A stretch of DNA of 64,000 nt from Beijerinckiaceae bacterium (GCA_947370975.1 CANBNG010000020.1:1-64000); one strand, 5' to 3'; shown: positions 51,695 through 60,614, numbered from the stretch's first letter. Program-made: numbers and translations. Notes: generated by a model not told the origin, from the sequence alone.

Positions 51695-52911
51695 GCGCCT
51701 TGGACCCGCATCGGGTCGACGCGCGTCATTTTCTGATTGCCGGAGCCGGCATTGGCGGCCTCGCCGCAGCCCTCGCGCTTGCACGCACCGGCGCGCGCAT
51801 CACGCTGCTCGAACAGGCCCCCGTGCTGGAAGAAGCCGGCGCGGGCTTGCAACTCTCCCCCAACGCCAGCGGCATCTTGAGCGAGCTTGGCGTCCTGCCA
51901 CGCCTTGAGGGGCTGGCAATGGCGCCCGAGCGCCTGCGCGTGCGCAGTGCGACGAGCGGGCGCGACCTGATGTTCATGCCGCTTGGCCAAACCGCCCGCG
52001 CGCGCTGGGGCGCGCCGACCCTCGTCGTCCATCGGGCTGACCTGCAACGCGCCCTGCTGGAGGCCGTTGCCGAGCAAGACATGATCACCTTGCGCACCGG
52101 CGTCGAAATCACCGCCTTCACGCGCGAGACTGACGGCGTCCACGTCCATGCGACGGGCGACACGGGGACTATCTGCGGCGATGTGCTGATTGGCGCGGAT
52201 GGCGCGCATTCGCGCATCCGCCGGAGCCTCGGCCTTGGCAGCGAGCCTGTATGGTCTGGCCGCACCGCCTGGCGCGCGCTTGTGCCGGCCAGCGAGGCTC
52301 CCGCTTTCGCGCGTGCCGACGAGACCAGCCTTTGGCTGGGCGCGCGCACGCATCTCGTGCATTACCCGCTGCGGCAAGGGGCGCTGATCAATATTGTCGC
52401 CATCACCGATGATGGCTGGCGGGGCGCTGACCCGGCACGCTTCTGGACCGAACGCGGGGATGAGCGCGTCGTCACGCAGCGTTTTGCCGATTGGCACATG
52501 GAGGCGCGCGGCCTGCTTGAGTGCGTGCGCGACTGGCGGCGCTGGCCCTTGTTCGATTGCGATCCGCTCAAGCGCTGGAGCGCAGGGCCGGTTGCGCTGC
52601 TGGGCGATGCCGCCCATCCCATGCTGCCGTTTTTCGCACAGGGCGCGGCGCAGGCCATCGAGGATGCGGGCGCGCTCGGGCAGGCCTTCATGCCGTGCGC
52701 CACCGGCGTGCCCTCCATCACGCGCGCGCTGGCCGATTACGAGCGCAAGCGCGTAGCGCGTGCCGCTCGCGTGCAGACCGCGTCACGACGCCAGGCCATG
52801 ATCTATCACCTGAGCGGTCCCGCCGCCCTCGTGCGCGACATTGGCATGCGGGCCTTGCCGCCACAGGCGGTGATGGCGCGCTTCGACTGGCTGTATCGCT
52901 ATCCCGCCTGA
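51667..52911 (+). CDS. FAD-dependent aromatic monooxygenase (salicylate hydroxylase-like)
   Basis: A 414-aa class A flavoprotein hydroxylase. The FAD Rossmann motif is FLIAGAGIGGLAAALAL (about 22-38), the DG motif GADGAHSRIRRSLGL (about 178) and the GD motif ALLGDAAHPMLPFFAQGAAQAIEDA (about 313-337). PFFAQGAAQAIED is characteristic of salicylate and 6-hydroxynicotinate 3-monooxygenase-like enzymes. It may hydroxylate or decarboxylatively hydroxylate an aromatic acid with NAD(P)H. It overlaps the zinc-finger gene by 28 bases. It is distant from the 10-21 kb locus. Confidence 0.88.
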   Translation: MEDGPGGRLSALDPHRVDARHFLIAGAGIGGLAAALALARTGARITLLEQAPVLEEAGAGLQLSPNASGILSELGVLPRLEGLAMAPERLRVRSATSGRDLMFMPLGQTARARWGAPTLVVHRADLQRALLEAVAEQDMITLRTGVEITAFTRETDGVHVHATGDTGTICGDVLIGADGAHSRIRRSLGLGSEPVWSGRTAWRALVPASEAPAFARADETSLWLGARTHLVHYPLRQGALINIVAITDDGWRGADPARFWTERGDERVVTQRFADWHMEARGLLECVRDWRRWPLFDCDPLKRWSAGPVALLGDAAHPMLPFFAQGAAQAIEDAGALGQAFMPCATGVPSITRALADYERKRVARAARVQTASRRQAMIYHLSGPAALVRDIGMRALPPQAVMARFDWLYRYPA

Positions 52912-52917
52912 GCCGCC

Positions 52918-53991
52918 TCAGCGCGGCGCATTGGCGACATAGGCTTCAAGAAACTCCCGCGTACCAGGCGAAATCGACAATTGTCGGCGCACGCGATCAT
53001 TCACGCCCGGCCCCGAGACGAATTCTGGCACATAGCCCAAAGTGCGCTCGCCATCGGCTGCATATTCCGGGTCCTTGTTCAGCGCCTGAATGGCCTGCGT
53101 CATGGCTGCAACGGCCTGCGGCGGCACGCCGGGCGGCATGACGATGAGACGCTGCATCGCGCCATTGACCGCGAGAATGGTGCGATAGACATCCCACAAT
53201 TGCCCGTAAGGCGGATAGCCTTTGATCTTCTCGTAGAGCTGCGGGAAGGACATCATGTCCACGCCTTCCATCTGGCGGGGCGTGCGGAAGGTTTCGCCGT
53301 CATAGCTCGGATCGTAGAAGATCGGGATGACCTCGCCCGAGCGCACCATCGTGGGTTCGATCATGCTGCGATAGGAGGGCGGGGATTCAGCGTAATAATT
53401 GATTTCGTTTTGTTGCAGCGCGAGACGCGCCGCCTGACTGCCGCGATAGGCGGTCACATATTTATATTTCAGGCCCAGCATATCGAGGCTCAGGCGCAAC
53501 AGCAGATCCTTGGCATTATCCGCGCCCAGACCGCCCGAAACCACGCCCTCGGCCTTGCCGAAATCAACCGCGCTCTTGAGGCCGGGCTTGATATCGGCGC
53601 GCGCGAAATAGACGGTGGTGCCTGGTTGATAGGCCACAAATTCGTAGGTCTTGAAATCGACGCGGCGCTGCGCACGCTCATTGATATAGCGCCAGGTCGC
53701 ACCCGTGACATAGCCCATGGCCGTGCCGTCGCGTGGCGCGATCTCGCCCAGATAATTCGTGCCGATCACCCCGCCTGCACCATCCATGTTCTGGACAAGC
53801 AGGCCGGAGAGCCCGTCAATATGTTTCACAATATGTTTGGCAAACAGCCGCCCCTCGATATCGGTGGGGCCGCCGGCAGCGTAATTGATCATGAGTGTGA
53901 TGCGTTTGCCCTTGTAATAGGGCTCTTCGGCATGGGCCAACCCGCCAAGGGCAGAGGCCATGACCGCCAACGCGATGCGCAAAAGCCGCAT
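52918..53991 (-). CDS. Tripartite tricarboxylate transporter receptor-like protein (second)
   Basis: A 357-aa periplasmic receptor with signal peptide MRLLRIALAVMASALGGLAHA. EPYYKGKRITLMINYAAGGPTDIEGRLFAKHIVKHIDG and VQNMDGAGGVIGTNYLGEIAPRDG match the TctC/Bug pattern, though more divergent than at 41249. The ligand is unknown, probably a carboxylate. GGAGGAGA precedes ATG 53991. No transporter membrane genes are adjacent; convergence with the monooxygenase gene is within 7 bases. Confidence 0.82.
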   Translation of the reverse strand: MRLLRIALAVMASALGGLAHAEEPYYKGKRITLMINYAAGGPTDIEGRLFAKHIVKHIDGLSGLLVQNMDGAGGVIGTNYLGEIAPRDGTAMGYVTGATWRYINERAQRRVDFKTYEFVAYQPGTTVYFARADIKPGLKSAVDFGKAEGVVSGGLGADNAKDLLLRLSLDMLGLKYKYVTAYRGSQAARLALQQNEINYYAESPPSYRSMIEPTMVRSGEVIPIFYDPSYDGETFRTPRQMEGVDMMSFPQLYEKIKGYPPYGQLWDVYRTILAVNGAMQRLIVMPPGVPPQAVAAMTQAIQALNKDPEYAADGERTLGYVPEFVSGPGVNDRVRRQLSISPGTREFLEAYVANAPR

Positions 53992-54207
53992 CTTTCTCCT
54001 CCACGTTCGTTTTATCGCGCCGATCATTCCATCCGCATGCCCAGAAGGTTATGCAAAATCGAGCGGTTTCATACAGTCTTGCCTCTGATTACGCTGTCGC
54101 ACAAGGAGAACTTCCGTCGATGGCCCTCTCTTGCCTGAACTGGCTGCAACCGCGCGCGCACAAGAGCGTTATCATCTTGGCCGCAGGGGCGGCGGGGAGA
54201 CATACGC

Positions 54208-55101
54208 ATGCAGGTCAGAACGCTGCTGGGCGCCAAGGGTCTGGATTTCACCTCTGCCTGTCTTCAAAGTCTCGTCAGTCAGTCAAAAACGCCAATCGAA
54301 CTCGTCATCCACGAGGATGGCAGTCTTAACGAACGCCATCGCGATCTGTTGCGGGCGCGCATATCGCCGGGCCTCCGGTTCATCGGGCGGGAGGAGGCCA
54401 ACGACCTCGTCGAGCCCGCCATCCGCGCCTATCCAGCCCTGCGGACGTTCCGCGCGACGGATGTGTTCGCGGGCAAGATCCTCGACATTTCGATTGCCGA
54501 GAGCGGACCGCGCGTGCGCTATTGCGACAGCGACATCTTTTTCTTCCGGCCCTTCGAAGGCCTGTATGGGGCCGCCGGGCCAAACCAGTGCATGTTCATG
54601 CGCGACCGCTTTTATGCCTATGCCTTTTCACGAAACGCGCAGGCGCGCCATCTCTTCCCGCTGCCAAGAATGCTGAACGCCGGGCTGATCGATGCGCCCA
54701 AAGACAAGATCGACCTCGATTGCCTTGAGCATCTGCTTGCCTCCCGTCTGCTCGCGCCAGGATGGACGGAACAAACCATGTGGGCAGTGCTCGCCAAGCG
54801 CATGGACGCAATCTGGCCAGAAGCGCTCACGATCCCCAAGCGCGGGGATCCTCTTGGTCATGAGGTCGCCTGGCACCTGACCTCGAAGGTGCGCGGATTC
54901 TGGGCCATGGATAATCTGATGGCCTGCGCCAAGGCACTCGCGGATTCGCCAACCGCCCAGATCGAGATGCGCACTTTCGAAACAATGCCCTATTGGCGAT
55001 ATGTCCTGCATCACATGCAGCATGCGGTCGAATGGCGGCGCGACATCATCCGCGGCGCGCTCAAGGACAGGCTTGCAGCAGCCAGAGCCTCATCGGCTTA
55101 A
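54208..55101 (+). CDS. Putative GT-A-type glycosyltransferase
   Basis: A 297-aa cytoplasmic protein. The start TSACLQSLVSQSKTPIELVIHEDGSL (about 15-40) resembles the nucleotide-binding opening of GT-A enzymes. RVRYCDSDIFFFRPF (about 105-120) carries a D-x-D metal motif with the DIFF-F-P wording seen in sugar transferases. No membrane segment. GGGGAGA stands 8 bases before ATG 54208. It is convergent with the polytopic membrane gene, their ends overlapping by 4 bases, at the head of a surface-sugar gene group. The donor and acceptor are unknown. Confidence 0.65.
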   Translation: MQVRTLLGAKGLDFTSACLQSLVSQSKTPIELVIHEDGSLNERHRDLLRARISPGLRFIGREEANDLVEPAIRAYPALRTFRATDVFAGKILDISIAESGPRVRYCDSDIFFFRPFEGLYGAAGPNQCMFMRDRFYAYAFSRNAQARHLFPLPRMLNAGLIDAPKDKIDLDCLEHLLASRLLAPGWTEQTMWAVLAKRMDAIWPEALTIPKRGDPLGHEVAWHLTSKVRGFWAMDNLMACAKALADSPTAQIEMRTFETMPYWRYVLHHMQHAVEWRRDIIRGALKDRLAAARASSA

Positions 55102-56780
55102 GGCGCAATTTTGTAAACGCAGCGATCCTCCACTTTCACGACTTCGCGCTGAGCGCCCGCGCAGCGATCGACCAGATAATCGATGGCATGCGCGCGCGCA
55201 TAGGCGATGCGAGACTCGAAATCCGGCAGCGCCATGACCTCGCCGATCCGCTCGCGCCAGAGGCGGTAATAGCTTGGCTGCCACATGACGGCAGCACCAG
55301 CCGCAAAATCCACAAAGACCCTGCGCTGAGCTGTGAACCGAAACACTTCATGCCCGCGCGCCAATGCCGTCAGCGGAAAATCGGCCGGTGGCGGATCGAC
55401 GAAATTGAAAACGGGAATCATGAACAGCGCCTCGGCAGGTGTGACCGCGCGCGCCCATAAGCCGATCTCCCGCCAGACTGCAATCTGGCGTTCCAGATCG
55501 CGATTGACCAGCACATGCCGCAGCACCACTGCGGGCCAGACAAGCCCAACAGTCACAGCCAGAACGAGCGTCCGGAAGCGATATTTTGCAAGCACCGACA
55601 TCAGGCGATCTTTTGCCTGCAGGCGTGGCTCGAGCAGCAAGGCGAGACCTGCCAGTGCAAGCAGCGGCCGCAGGCTCGTGCCCCCCAGCACAAGCAGCGG
55701 CGCGCCGAACAGGCGCTCCGACACGCTGGCGCTGCTCAACCAGACTGTTGTGAGCACAGCCAGTGCGAGACCACCAAACAAATGGACGCCCACCCCAGCG
55801 CGCAGCAGATGCAGATTGAGAAACACGGGCGAGCGCGTGACCAGCGGCAGCAGCGCACCTGCAAGCCAGAGCAGCAGAAAGGCGCAGATCGCGACAAGGA
55901 TGAACAGCGCGCGCGGGTCGCGCTGCTTCAATCGCCATGCGGCGAGCAGAGACACAGCCGAGACGAGGCCAAATTTGGCGAGTTCGCTCCAGGGATGTGA
56001 CGCGACCAGAAAATGCCCGGCATAATAATGCGTGAGATAAGTCGGATAATCGAAGTCGACGGGCGCGCCAAACTCCGGATTGGCGAGGACCGATTTCACA
56101 ACCACGCTCGCCAATGCGCCAAAGATCAGCAGGCCCGGAATGGCCTGCAGGACAAGGCTGCGAAAGGCGATTTCCTTGCGCATCAGTTGCACTAGTGCAA
56201 GGGCAGCCACCGGCACGGCGCACCACACACCCATGAAGGCGTTCAGGAAAAAAGTCACGCCCGCAAAGGAAAGCGCGAGCGTGAAACGGCTCTGGGCTGC
56301 GGCCCAGACACACAGGAGCATGCTCGCATTGGCGGCTTCGCTATGGGTGAAATTGGCGGTAAACAGCCCGCCCGCCCCCGCATAGGAGCCTCCGACAAGT
56401 AGGCTCGAAAAGGCGACCAAGGTGACAAAGACGAGGCGTTGGCCAAGGCTTTGCACGCCGATCAAGGCAGCGCAGGCGAGAAAGCCGACAAAGGCGCACA
56501 GGCGCGAGAGCACGGCGAGCACGAAAAGCAGCGTGAAAGCGCCCTCGCCCGGCGCCAGTCCATAAAGCCCCTGCCACAGGCCTGACGAATAAAAGCGCAG
56601 CGACTGCACGAAAGCATCCTGCGCAAATTGCGGCAGATCCGGCAGTCCTGCCAGCAACGGCAGCTGGAACAGATGATTCCACGCGCCCGGCACATCGCCC
56701 GTGTTGAGCATCGACACCAGTGTGCCGACAAGCGCCGCTGCCACAAAACCCGAGGAGCCTTTCATCGCGTTCTGTTTCAT
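55098..56780 (-). CDS. Polytopic membrane protein, function unknown
   Basis: A 560-aa protein with about eleven predicted helices spread over residues 10-420, and a C-terminal soluble part of about 140 residues (ERQIAVWREIGLWARAVTPAEALFMIPVFNFVDPPPADFPLTALARGHEVFRFT...). The layout, many helices then a periplasmic tail, resembles GT-C-type lipid-sugar transferases, but I do not see their usual acidic D-D or D-E loop motif clearly. The final VEDRCVYKIAP is soluble. It is the last gene of a minus-strand group with the SMR-like and HAD-UbiA genes (11-base gap). Confidence 0.65.
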   Translation of the reverse strand: MKQNAMKGSSGFVAAALVGTLVSMLNTGDVPGAWNHLFQLPLLAGLPDLPQFAQDAFVQSLRFYSSGLWQGLYGLAPGEGAFTLLFVLAVLSRLCAFVGFLACAALIGVQSLGQRLVFVTLVAFSSLLVGGSYAGAGGLFTANFTHSEAANASMLLCVWAAAQSRFTLALSFAGVTFFLNAFMGVWCAVPVAALALVQLMRKEIAFRSLVLQAIPGLLIFGALASVVVKSVLANPEFGAPVDFDYPTYLTHYYAGHFLVASHPWSELAKFGLVSAVSLLAAWRLKQRDPRALFILVAICAFLLLWLAGALLPLVTRSPVFLNLHLLRAGVGVHLFGGLALAVLTTVWLSSASVSERLFGAPLLVLGGTSLRPLLALAGLALLLEPRLQAKDRLMSVLAKYRFRTLVLAVTVGLVWPAVVLRHVLVNRDLERQIAVWREIGLWARAVTPAEALFMIPVFNFVDPPPADFPLTALARGHEVFRFTAQRRVFVDFAAGAAVMWQPSYYRLWRERIGEVMALPDFESRIAYARAHAIDYLVDRCAGAQREVVKVEDRCVYKIAP

Positions 56781-56790
56781 TCCCGCGTTC

Positions 56791-57168
56791 CTATGCGCTC
56801 AAGGCCACGGCAATGACGCCCATGACGATGGCGCAGACGCCCGCCACACGCAGCGGCGAGAGGCTTTCTCCAAGCAGGAAATGCCCCGCCACAACCGTGA
56901 TGACGATGCCCAGCGACACGAAGGGATAGGCAACCGACACATCGATCTTCGTCAGCACGAAAATCCACAGCAGAACGCTCACGCCAAAACAGGCGAGCCC
57001 GAGCAGGATCGGCAGCGACAGCGCCGCGCGCGTCAGCGCCTCCAGCCACGCGCCCATGGCCAGCGCCTTCTGTAGTTCTGGCCCGGACGCGCCGATTTTC
57101 AGCAGCACCTGCGCGCCCGCTGTCAGCACCACGGAGCCAAGAACAGGCAGGAAAAGCATCAGCCGCAT
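56791..57168 (-). CDS. SMR/EamA-type four-helix transporter (ArnE-like flippase)
   Basis: A 125-aa protein with four helices (about 3-20, 46-64, 70-90 and 100-123). The segment LLWIFVLTKIDVSVAYPFVSLGIVITVVAGHFLLGESLSPLRVAG is the EamA/SMR signature. Members next to polyprenyl-sugar enzymes act as undecaprenyl-phosphate-sugar flippases (ArnE/ArnF-like). Its position between the HAD-UbiA and polytopic protein genes supports that over drug efflux. Confidence 0.8.
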   Translation of the reverse strand: MRLMLFLPVLGSVVLTAGAQVLLKIGASGPELQKALAMGAWLEALTRAALSLPILLGLACFGVSVLLWIFVLTKIDVSVAYPFVSLGIVITVVAGHFLLGESLSPLRVAGVCAIVMGVIAVALSA

Positions 57169-57197
57169 GGCGTCCAGTCTCCGGTCATGTCGAGGAA

Positions 57198-58640
57198 TCA
57201 GATGGCGATGAGAACCAGCGCGACGATGCAGACGAAGGCCCGGCGGCTTACGCGGTCGCGCAAGGCAAAGACCACCGGATCGTCATCCATCAGCCGGCGA
57301 TGGGCCATCATCAGCGCGCGCGCGAGCCAATAGAGCAGCACTGGGCACGCCAGCCAGAGCGCCCAGGGCCGCGAATAGGCCGTCTCAGCCATGGAGGATG
57401 AAATATAGAGCGCGAAGATCGTGACCGAGTTCATGCCGCTGGCCGCGGCAAGGGCCGCGATGATGGGCAGATCGGAGACCTTGTAATTGCGGTTTCTGGG
57501 ATCGGGCAGGCTGCGCTCGGCAATATTGGCGAGTTCGACATAACGCTTCATCAGCGCGAGCGACATGAAGATAAAAATCGAAAAAGCCAGCAACCATTGC
57601 GACACAATGACATCTGCCGCGATGCCGCCAGCCAGCACGCGCACCGTGTAGAGCAGCGCAAGCGTCACGACATCGGCAATCATCTTTGACTTGAGGCTGA
57701 ACGTATAGGCCGTCGTCATCGCAAAATAGCCCGCAAGGCAGGCCAGAAACAGCGGCGAGACAAAGGCTGCAACAAGGCCTGCCGCCAGCAGCAACACAGG
57801 GGCCAGCACCGTGGCCGCCGCAATCGGAATTGCGCCGCTGGCAAGCGGGCGATTGCGCTTGGTGAGATGGGCGCGGTCGGCCTGCAGATCGACGAGATCG
57901 TTCAGCAGATAGACGCTCGATGCGCAAAGCGAGAAGGCGATCACGCCCGCAAGCACAGGGCCAAATGTCGCCAGCGTGAATTTATGCGCTGTAAACATGG
58001 GCACGAAGAGCAGCAGGTTCTTTGCATATTGGTGCACGCGCACGGCCTCGAGCCATTTGCGCAAGGGCACGGGCGGCGTCTCGATGGCCTCGGCCTCTGG
58101 AGCAAGCCCGGCCAGTCGTGCGCGCGTGGAAGCCCCCGCGCGCACATGATAGGCCCTGCCCGCTTGCGCCCAGACCGGCAGGTCGGCCCCGCTGTCGCCG
58201 ATATAATCGAACCCGCGCGCCCCGAACGCCTCGACCAGCCGGGCCGCCTTGTGCGCGCCCTTGAGGTTGAACTCGGCATCGGAGGCAAAGACACCGTCGA
58301 AAAGGCCAAGGTGAGCGGCAATCGCCTCCGCATGGGCGCCATTGCTGGCGGTCGCGAGATAGACAGGCCGCCCCTCCGCCTTGGCGCGGCGCGCATGCGC
58401 CAGCACCTCCTCGTCATAGGGCAGCGTGGCGTAATCGAGCGTGCTGCGGCTTGCAAAAAATGCCTTCAGGGCGGCCCGGCCGCGTGAGGCAGCGCTGAGC
58501 AGGCCAGAAGGCCAGCCAGCCGCGAAGGAGGCAAACAAAGTCTCAAAGAGGAGGTCGCTGCGTAGCAGCGTGCCGTCGAGATCGATGACAAGCGGCCGCT
58601 GCCCGCTGAGCGCCGACGGCGCAATGAGTTCATCCGGCAT
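57198..58640 (-). CDS. HAD phosphatase - UbiA prenyltransferase fusion
   Basis: A 480-aa two-domain protein. Residues 1-190 form a HAD domain: motif I LVIDLDGTLLRSD (about 17), motif II TASN, the Lys in NLKGAHKAARL, and motif IV YIGDSGADLPV (about 165). Residues about 205-480 are a UbiA domain with seven or eight helices and the prenyl-diphosphate motif VYLLNDLVDLQADRAHLTKRNRP (ND-x-x-D-x-x-x-D, about 260). This resembles decaprenyl-phosphate phosphoribosyltransferases, where the attached HAD domain could remove the 5-phosphate. ATG 58640 is chosen. The prophage begins just upstream. Confidence 0.85.
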   Translation of the reverse strand: MPDELIAPSALSGQRPLVIDLDGTLLRSDLLFETLFASFAAGWPSGLLSAASRGRAALKAFFASRSTLDYATLPYDEEVLAHARRAKAEGRPVYLATASNGAHAEAIAAHLGLFDGVFASDAEFNLKGAHKAARLVEAFGARGFDYIGDSGADLPVWAQAGRAYHVRAGASTRARLAGLAPEAEAIETPPVPLRKWLEAVRVHQYAKNLLLFVPMFTAHKFTLATFGPVLAGVIAFSLCASSVYLLNDLVDLQADRAHLTKRNRPLASGAIPIAAATVLAPVLLLAAGLVAAFVSPLFLACLAGYFAMTTAYTFSLKSKMIADVVTLALLYTVRVLAGGIAADVIVSQWLLAFSIFIFMSLALMKRYVELANIAERSLPDPRNRNYKVSDLPIIAALAAASGMNSVTIFALYISSSMAETAYSRPWALWLACPVLLYWLARALMMAHRRLMDDDPVVFALRDRVSRRAFVCIVALVLIAI

Positions 58641-58786
58641 TGCCCATCCAACAATCGCGCGTTGCGTGAATATAGTCTGGATTAGGCCCGAAAGTATCTT
58701 GCTATGCAATATAATTTGCAAAAGTCAAGATCAAGGTTGCTGAATCTAAAGCATTTTGGTGGCCCCTGCGGGGCCGCCTAAATCTA

Positions 58787-58869
58787 GCAATAACAGCTAG
58801 TTATTGCAAAGTGGGACGTTTTTCGCGGTCTCCATTTTTGGGGGTTTTTTTGATGCGCTGTCCCACTTT
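58787..58869. repeat. Nested inverted repeats at the left prophage boundary
   Basis: GCAATAAC-AGCTA-GTTATTGC forms a perfect hairpin at 58787-58807. AAAGTGGGAC (58808-58817) is perfectly complementary to GTCCCACTTT (58860-58869) across 42 bases. A GGTGGCCCC-TGC-GGGGCCGCC hairpin at 58758-58778 precedes them. They may end phage transcription or form part of the attachment or recombination region. Confidence 0.55.
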
Positions 58870-58875
58870 GAGGCC

Positions 58876-59106
58876 TCAAATCACTTCGTGCAATGAAGCA
58901 TCAGGCGGCGTTTTGATTGACCGAATAATTGTGCGGAGCATAGCAAGACCAAGCTCTGCAACTGCGTCATTTTGTACCTGCCCAAGCTTGAGCGCCAGCT
59001 GGCCAAAAGCAGCAGCTCGCTCCGCCACAAAATCCGAATAAACCTCTGAGCCGAACTCGACAGAGACGCCGTCGTCCGAGCTGCCATCCTCTGGTTCATC
59101 AGCCAT
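58876..59106 (-). CDS. Small phage protein, unknown
   Basis: A 76-aa acidic N-terminus (MADEPEDGSSDDGVSVEFGSE) followed by a helical stretch (YSDFVAERAAAFGQLALKLGQVQNDAVAELGLAMLRTIIRSIK). No known motif. It is the last gene of the minus-strand phage block; AGGGGGA 10 bases upstream supports ATG 59106. Confidence 0.6.
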   Translation of the reverse strand: MADEPEDGSSDDGVSVEFGSEVYSDFVAERAAAFGQLALKLGQVQNDAVAELGLAMLRTIIRSIKTPPDASLHEVI

Positions 59107-59155
59107 TCTTTCCCCCTGCATTCACTTAATATGAGCGATAAAATCAGCCCGCCAG

Positions 59156-59434
59156 CTAGGCTACCCTTCGGCCTGTCTTCACCCACTCGTCGTCAACCGC
59201 ATCAGGCAGTGGCTTTTTCAAAGTCCAACCGGGAGCGTAGTGGTGAGAAACGTCTTTGCGGATGAACCCAGCACTGATCTTGTGCTTGAGCCGCTCAATC
59301 TCCTTTTCCGCCGCCTGAAGCTCAAGTTCAGCCGCCATTAGGTCGGCAGCAATCCGTTGCGCGGCATCCCCTACATGGGCCGACCGAGAAACGTATTTTT
59401 CGACCAGCTCCGAAACAACAGCATTAATCGCCAT
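59156..59434 (-). CDS. Small phage coiled-coil protein, unknown
   Basis: A 92-aa protein. Residues 20-62 (AHVGDAAQRIAADLMAAELELQAAEKEIERLKHKISAG) form a likely coiled coil. A short basic tail follows. The start at 59434 lies 11 bases inside the metallophosphoesterase gene, implying coupled translation. Function not recognised. Confidence 0.6.
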   Translation of the reverse strand: MAINAVVSELVEKYVSRSAHVGDAAQRIAADLMAAELELQAAEKEIERLKHKISAGFIRKDVSHHYAPGWTLKKPLPDAVDDEWVKTGRRVA

Positions 59435-60395
59435 AGAGCGTTTCCAATTTTGAGAGGGGGATTTCGTGGTGCTGGATGATGTGTCCAGCCCGGATTTCAA
59501 GCTCGAAAATGCCATAGCTCCATCCGGTCGTTGCTGTCCCGGCATAGCTTGCCACATAGCCTTCAGGCATGGCGGAGCCGAGGTTGAGGATCTGGATAGA
59601 TTGCGAGGGGCCTATCTTCGGGGCGCGCTTAAACACTGAGCGGTGCGTATGCCCAAAGACAACGGAGAAGAGGGCATCATTGGCAATCTGGTTTTCCGCA
59701 GCCTTGCCGCCATACGCCCGGCCCATAATGTTCATCGGGACGTGCGTGAAGCCAACGCCGCCGATAAATAGCCATTCCCCGAATGGGACTGCTTTCCAGC
59801 CGAACCGAGCCCAGACCGCTTGCAGCTGTTCGTAAAAACCACCCTCGACTGCTGGGTGGGCTTCTTCCCACCGCTGCACTCGGTGCTCGTGGTTACCCTC
59901 AGTGAGCAGGAGGGGAATATCACTCCCGATCTCTTTGAAGATGACTGTTAAGGCCTCCTCCAGGCTCTCTAAGTCTTGCCGAAAAGATGGCTTGTGCGAA
60001 TATCCAATTGAACCCGGAGGCTCATGCATCGAGCAGGATGCGAAATCGCCGAAATCCCCGATTTGGACAATCTTGTCGGGCCGGGTTTTCGCTGCATGGC
60101 GAGCGATCCATTTCAGTCGCGATTTATCGGGCAGCTTTGGACTGTCGTGAACGTCGCCAATAGCAAGGATTCGATAGGAGCTGCCGTCACTACGTGCTGA
60201 AACGCGGGGTTTAGGTGGCTCAACGATAGGTTCAACGCGAATTGGTGATTGAACACCAAATTGTTGAAATGCGCCCGCTTGTTTAATGAGCTGGCGAAAA
60301 CGTGTTCTTCCCATTCCAATTGAATCTGCGGCTTTGTTCCATGATGAATGAGCCGCTGCGGCATCAATGACGGTCTGATAGAGCGAGGGTTGCAA
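59424..60395 (-). CDS. Metallophosphoesterase with N-terminal HTH-like segment (phage)
   Basis: A 323-aa calcineurin-like phosphoesterase. Metal motifs are in order: ILAIGDVHDSP (about 75), VQIGDFGDFAS (about 108), LTEGNHEHRVQRW (about 164), GFTHVPMN (about 212) and VFGHTHRSVF (about 244). Residues 1-42 (QTVIDAAAAHSSWNKAADSIGMGRTRFRQLIKQAG) resemble a helix-turn-helix. It may be a DNA end-processing or nucleotide phosphatase, and the DNA-binding head suggests a nucleic acid substrate. TTG 60395 has GGGAG 7 bases upstream. Confidence 0.85.
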   Translation of the reverse strand: MQPSLYQTVIDAAAAHSSWNKAADSIGMGRTRFRQLIKQAGAFQQFGVQSPIRVEPIVEPPKPRVSARSDGSSYRILAIGDVHDSPKLPDKSRLKWIARHAAKTRPDKIVQIGDFGDFASCSMHEPPGSIGYSHKPSFRQDLESLEEALTVIFKEIGSDIPLLLTEGNHEHRVQRWEEAHPAVEGGFYEQLQAVWARFGWKAVPFGEWLFIGGVGFTHVPMNIMGRAYGGKAAENQIANDALFSVVFGHTHRSVFKRAPKIGPSQSIQILNLGSAMPEGYVASYAGTATTGWSYGIFELEIRAGHIIQHHEIPLSKLETLYGD

Positions 60396-60398
60396 TCG

Positions 60399-60614
60399 CT
60401 ATCTCCCGAAGAGCAAAGCGGAAAGACCACCAAGCTTTCCTGCGATAAAGCCCCCAATGGCTGCCATTGTGAGGATCGCCCATTTTGCGCCCTTGGCTTT
60501 CGTCAGCACATCGTGAACCTCGTCCAATTGAACGCGCATTGAGTCGATGGTCTGCGACATGTGGTCAACAGTGGCTTCGAGCCTGATCACTTTGTCGCGG
60601 GTGTCGTCGCTCAT
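60399..60614 (-). CDS. Small phage membrane protein
   Basis: A 71-aa protein. An N-terminal coiled segment (DKVIRLEATVDHMSQTIDSMRVQLDEVHDVLTKAKG) is followed by one C-terminal membrane helix (WAILTMAAIGGFIAGKLGGLSALL). This layout resembles hemolysin XhlA-like lysis accessory proteins or membrane anchors. ATG 60614 overlaps the lipoprotein gene stop by 4 bases. Confidence 0.7.
   Translation of the reverse strand: MSDDTRDKVIRLEATVDHMSQTIDSMRVQLDEVHDVLTKAKGAKWAILTMAAIGGFIAGKLGGLSALLFGR

Noticed and set aside
58758..58778. Hairpin GGTGGCCCC/GGGGCCGCC as a terminator
   Set aside because: No T-run on either strand, so not called as an intrinsic terminator; kept only as part of the boundary repeats.
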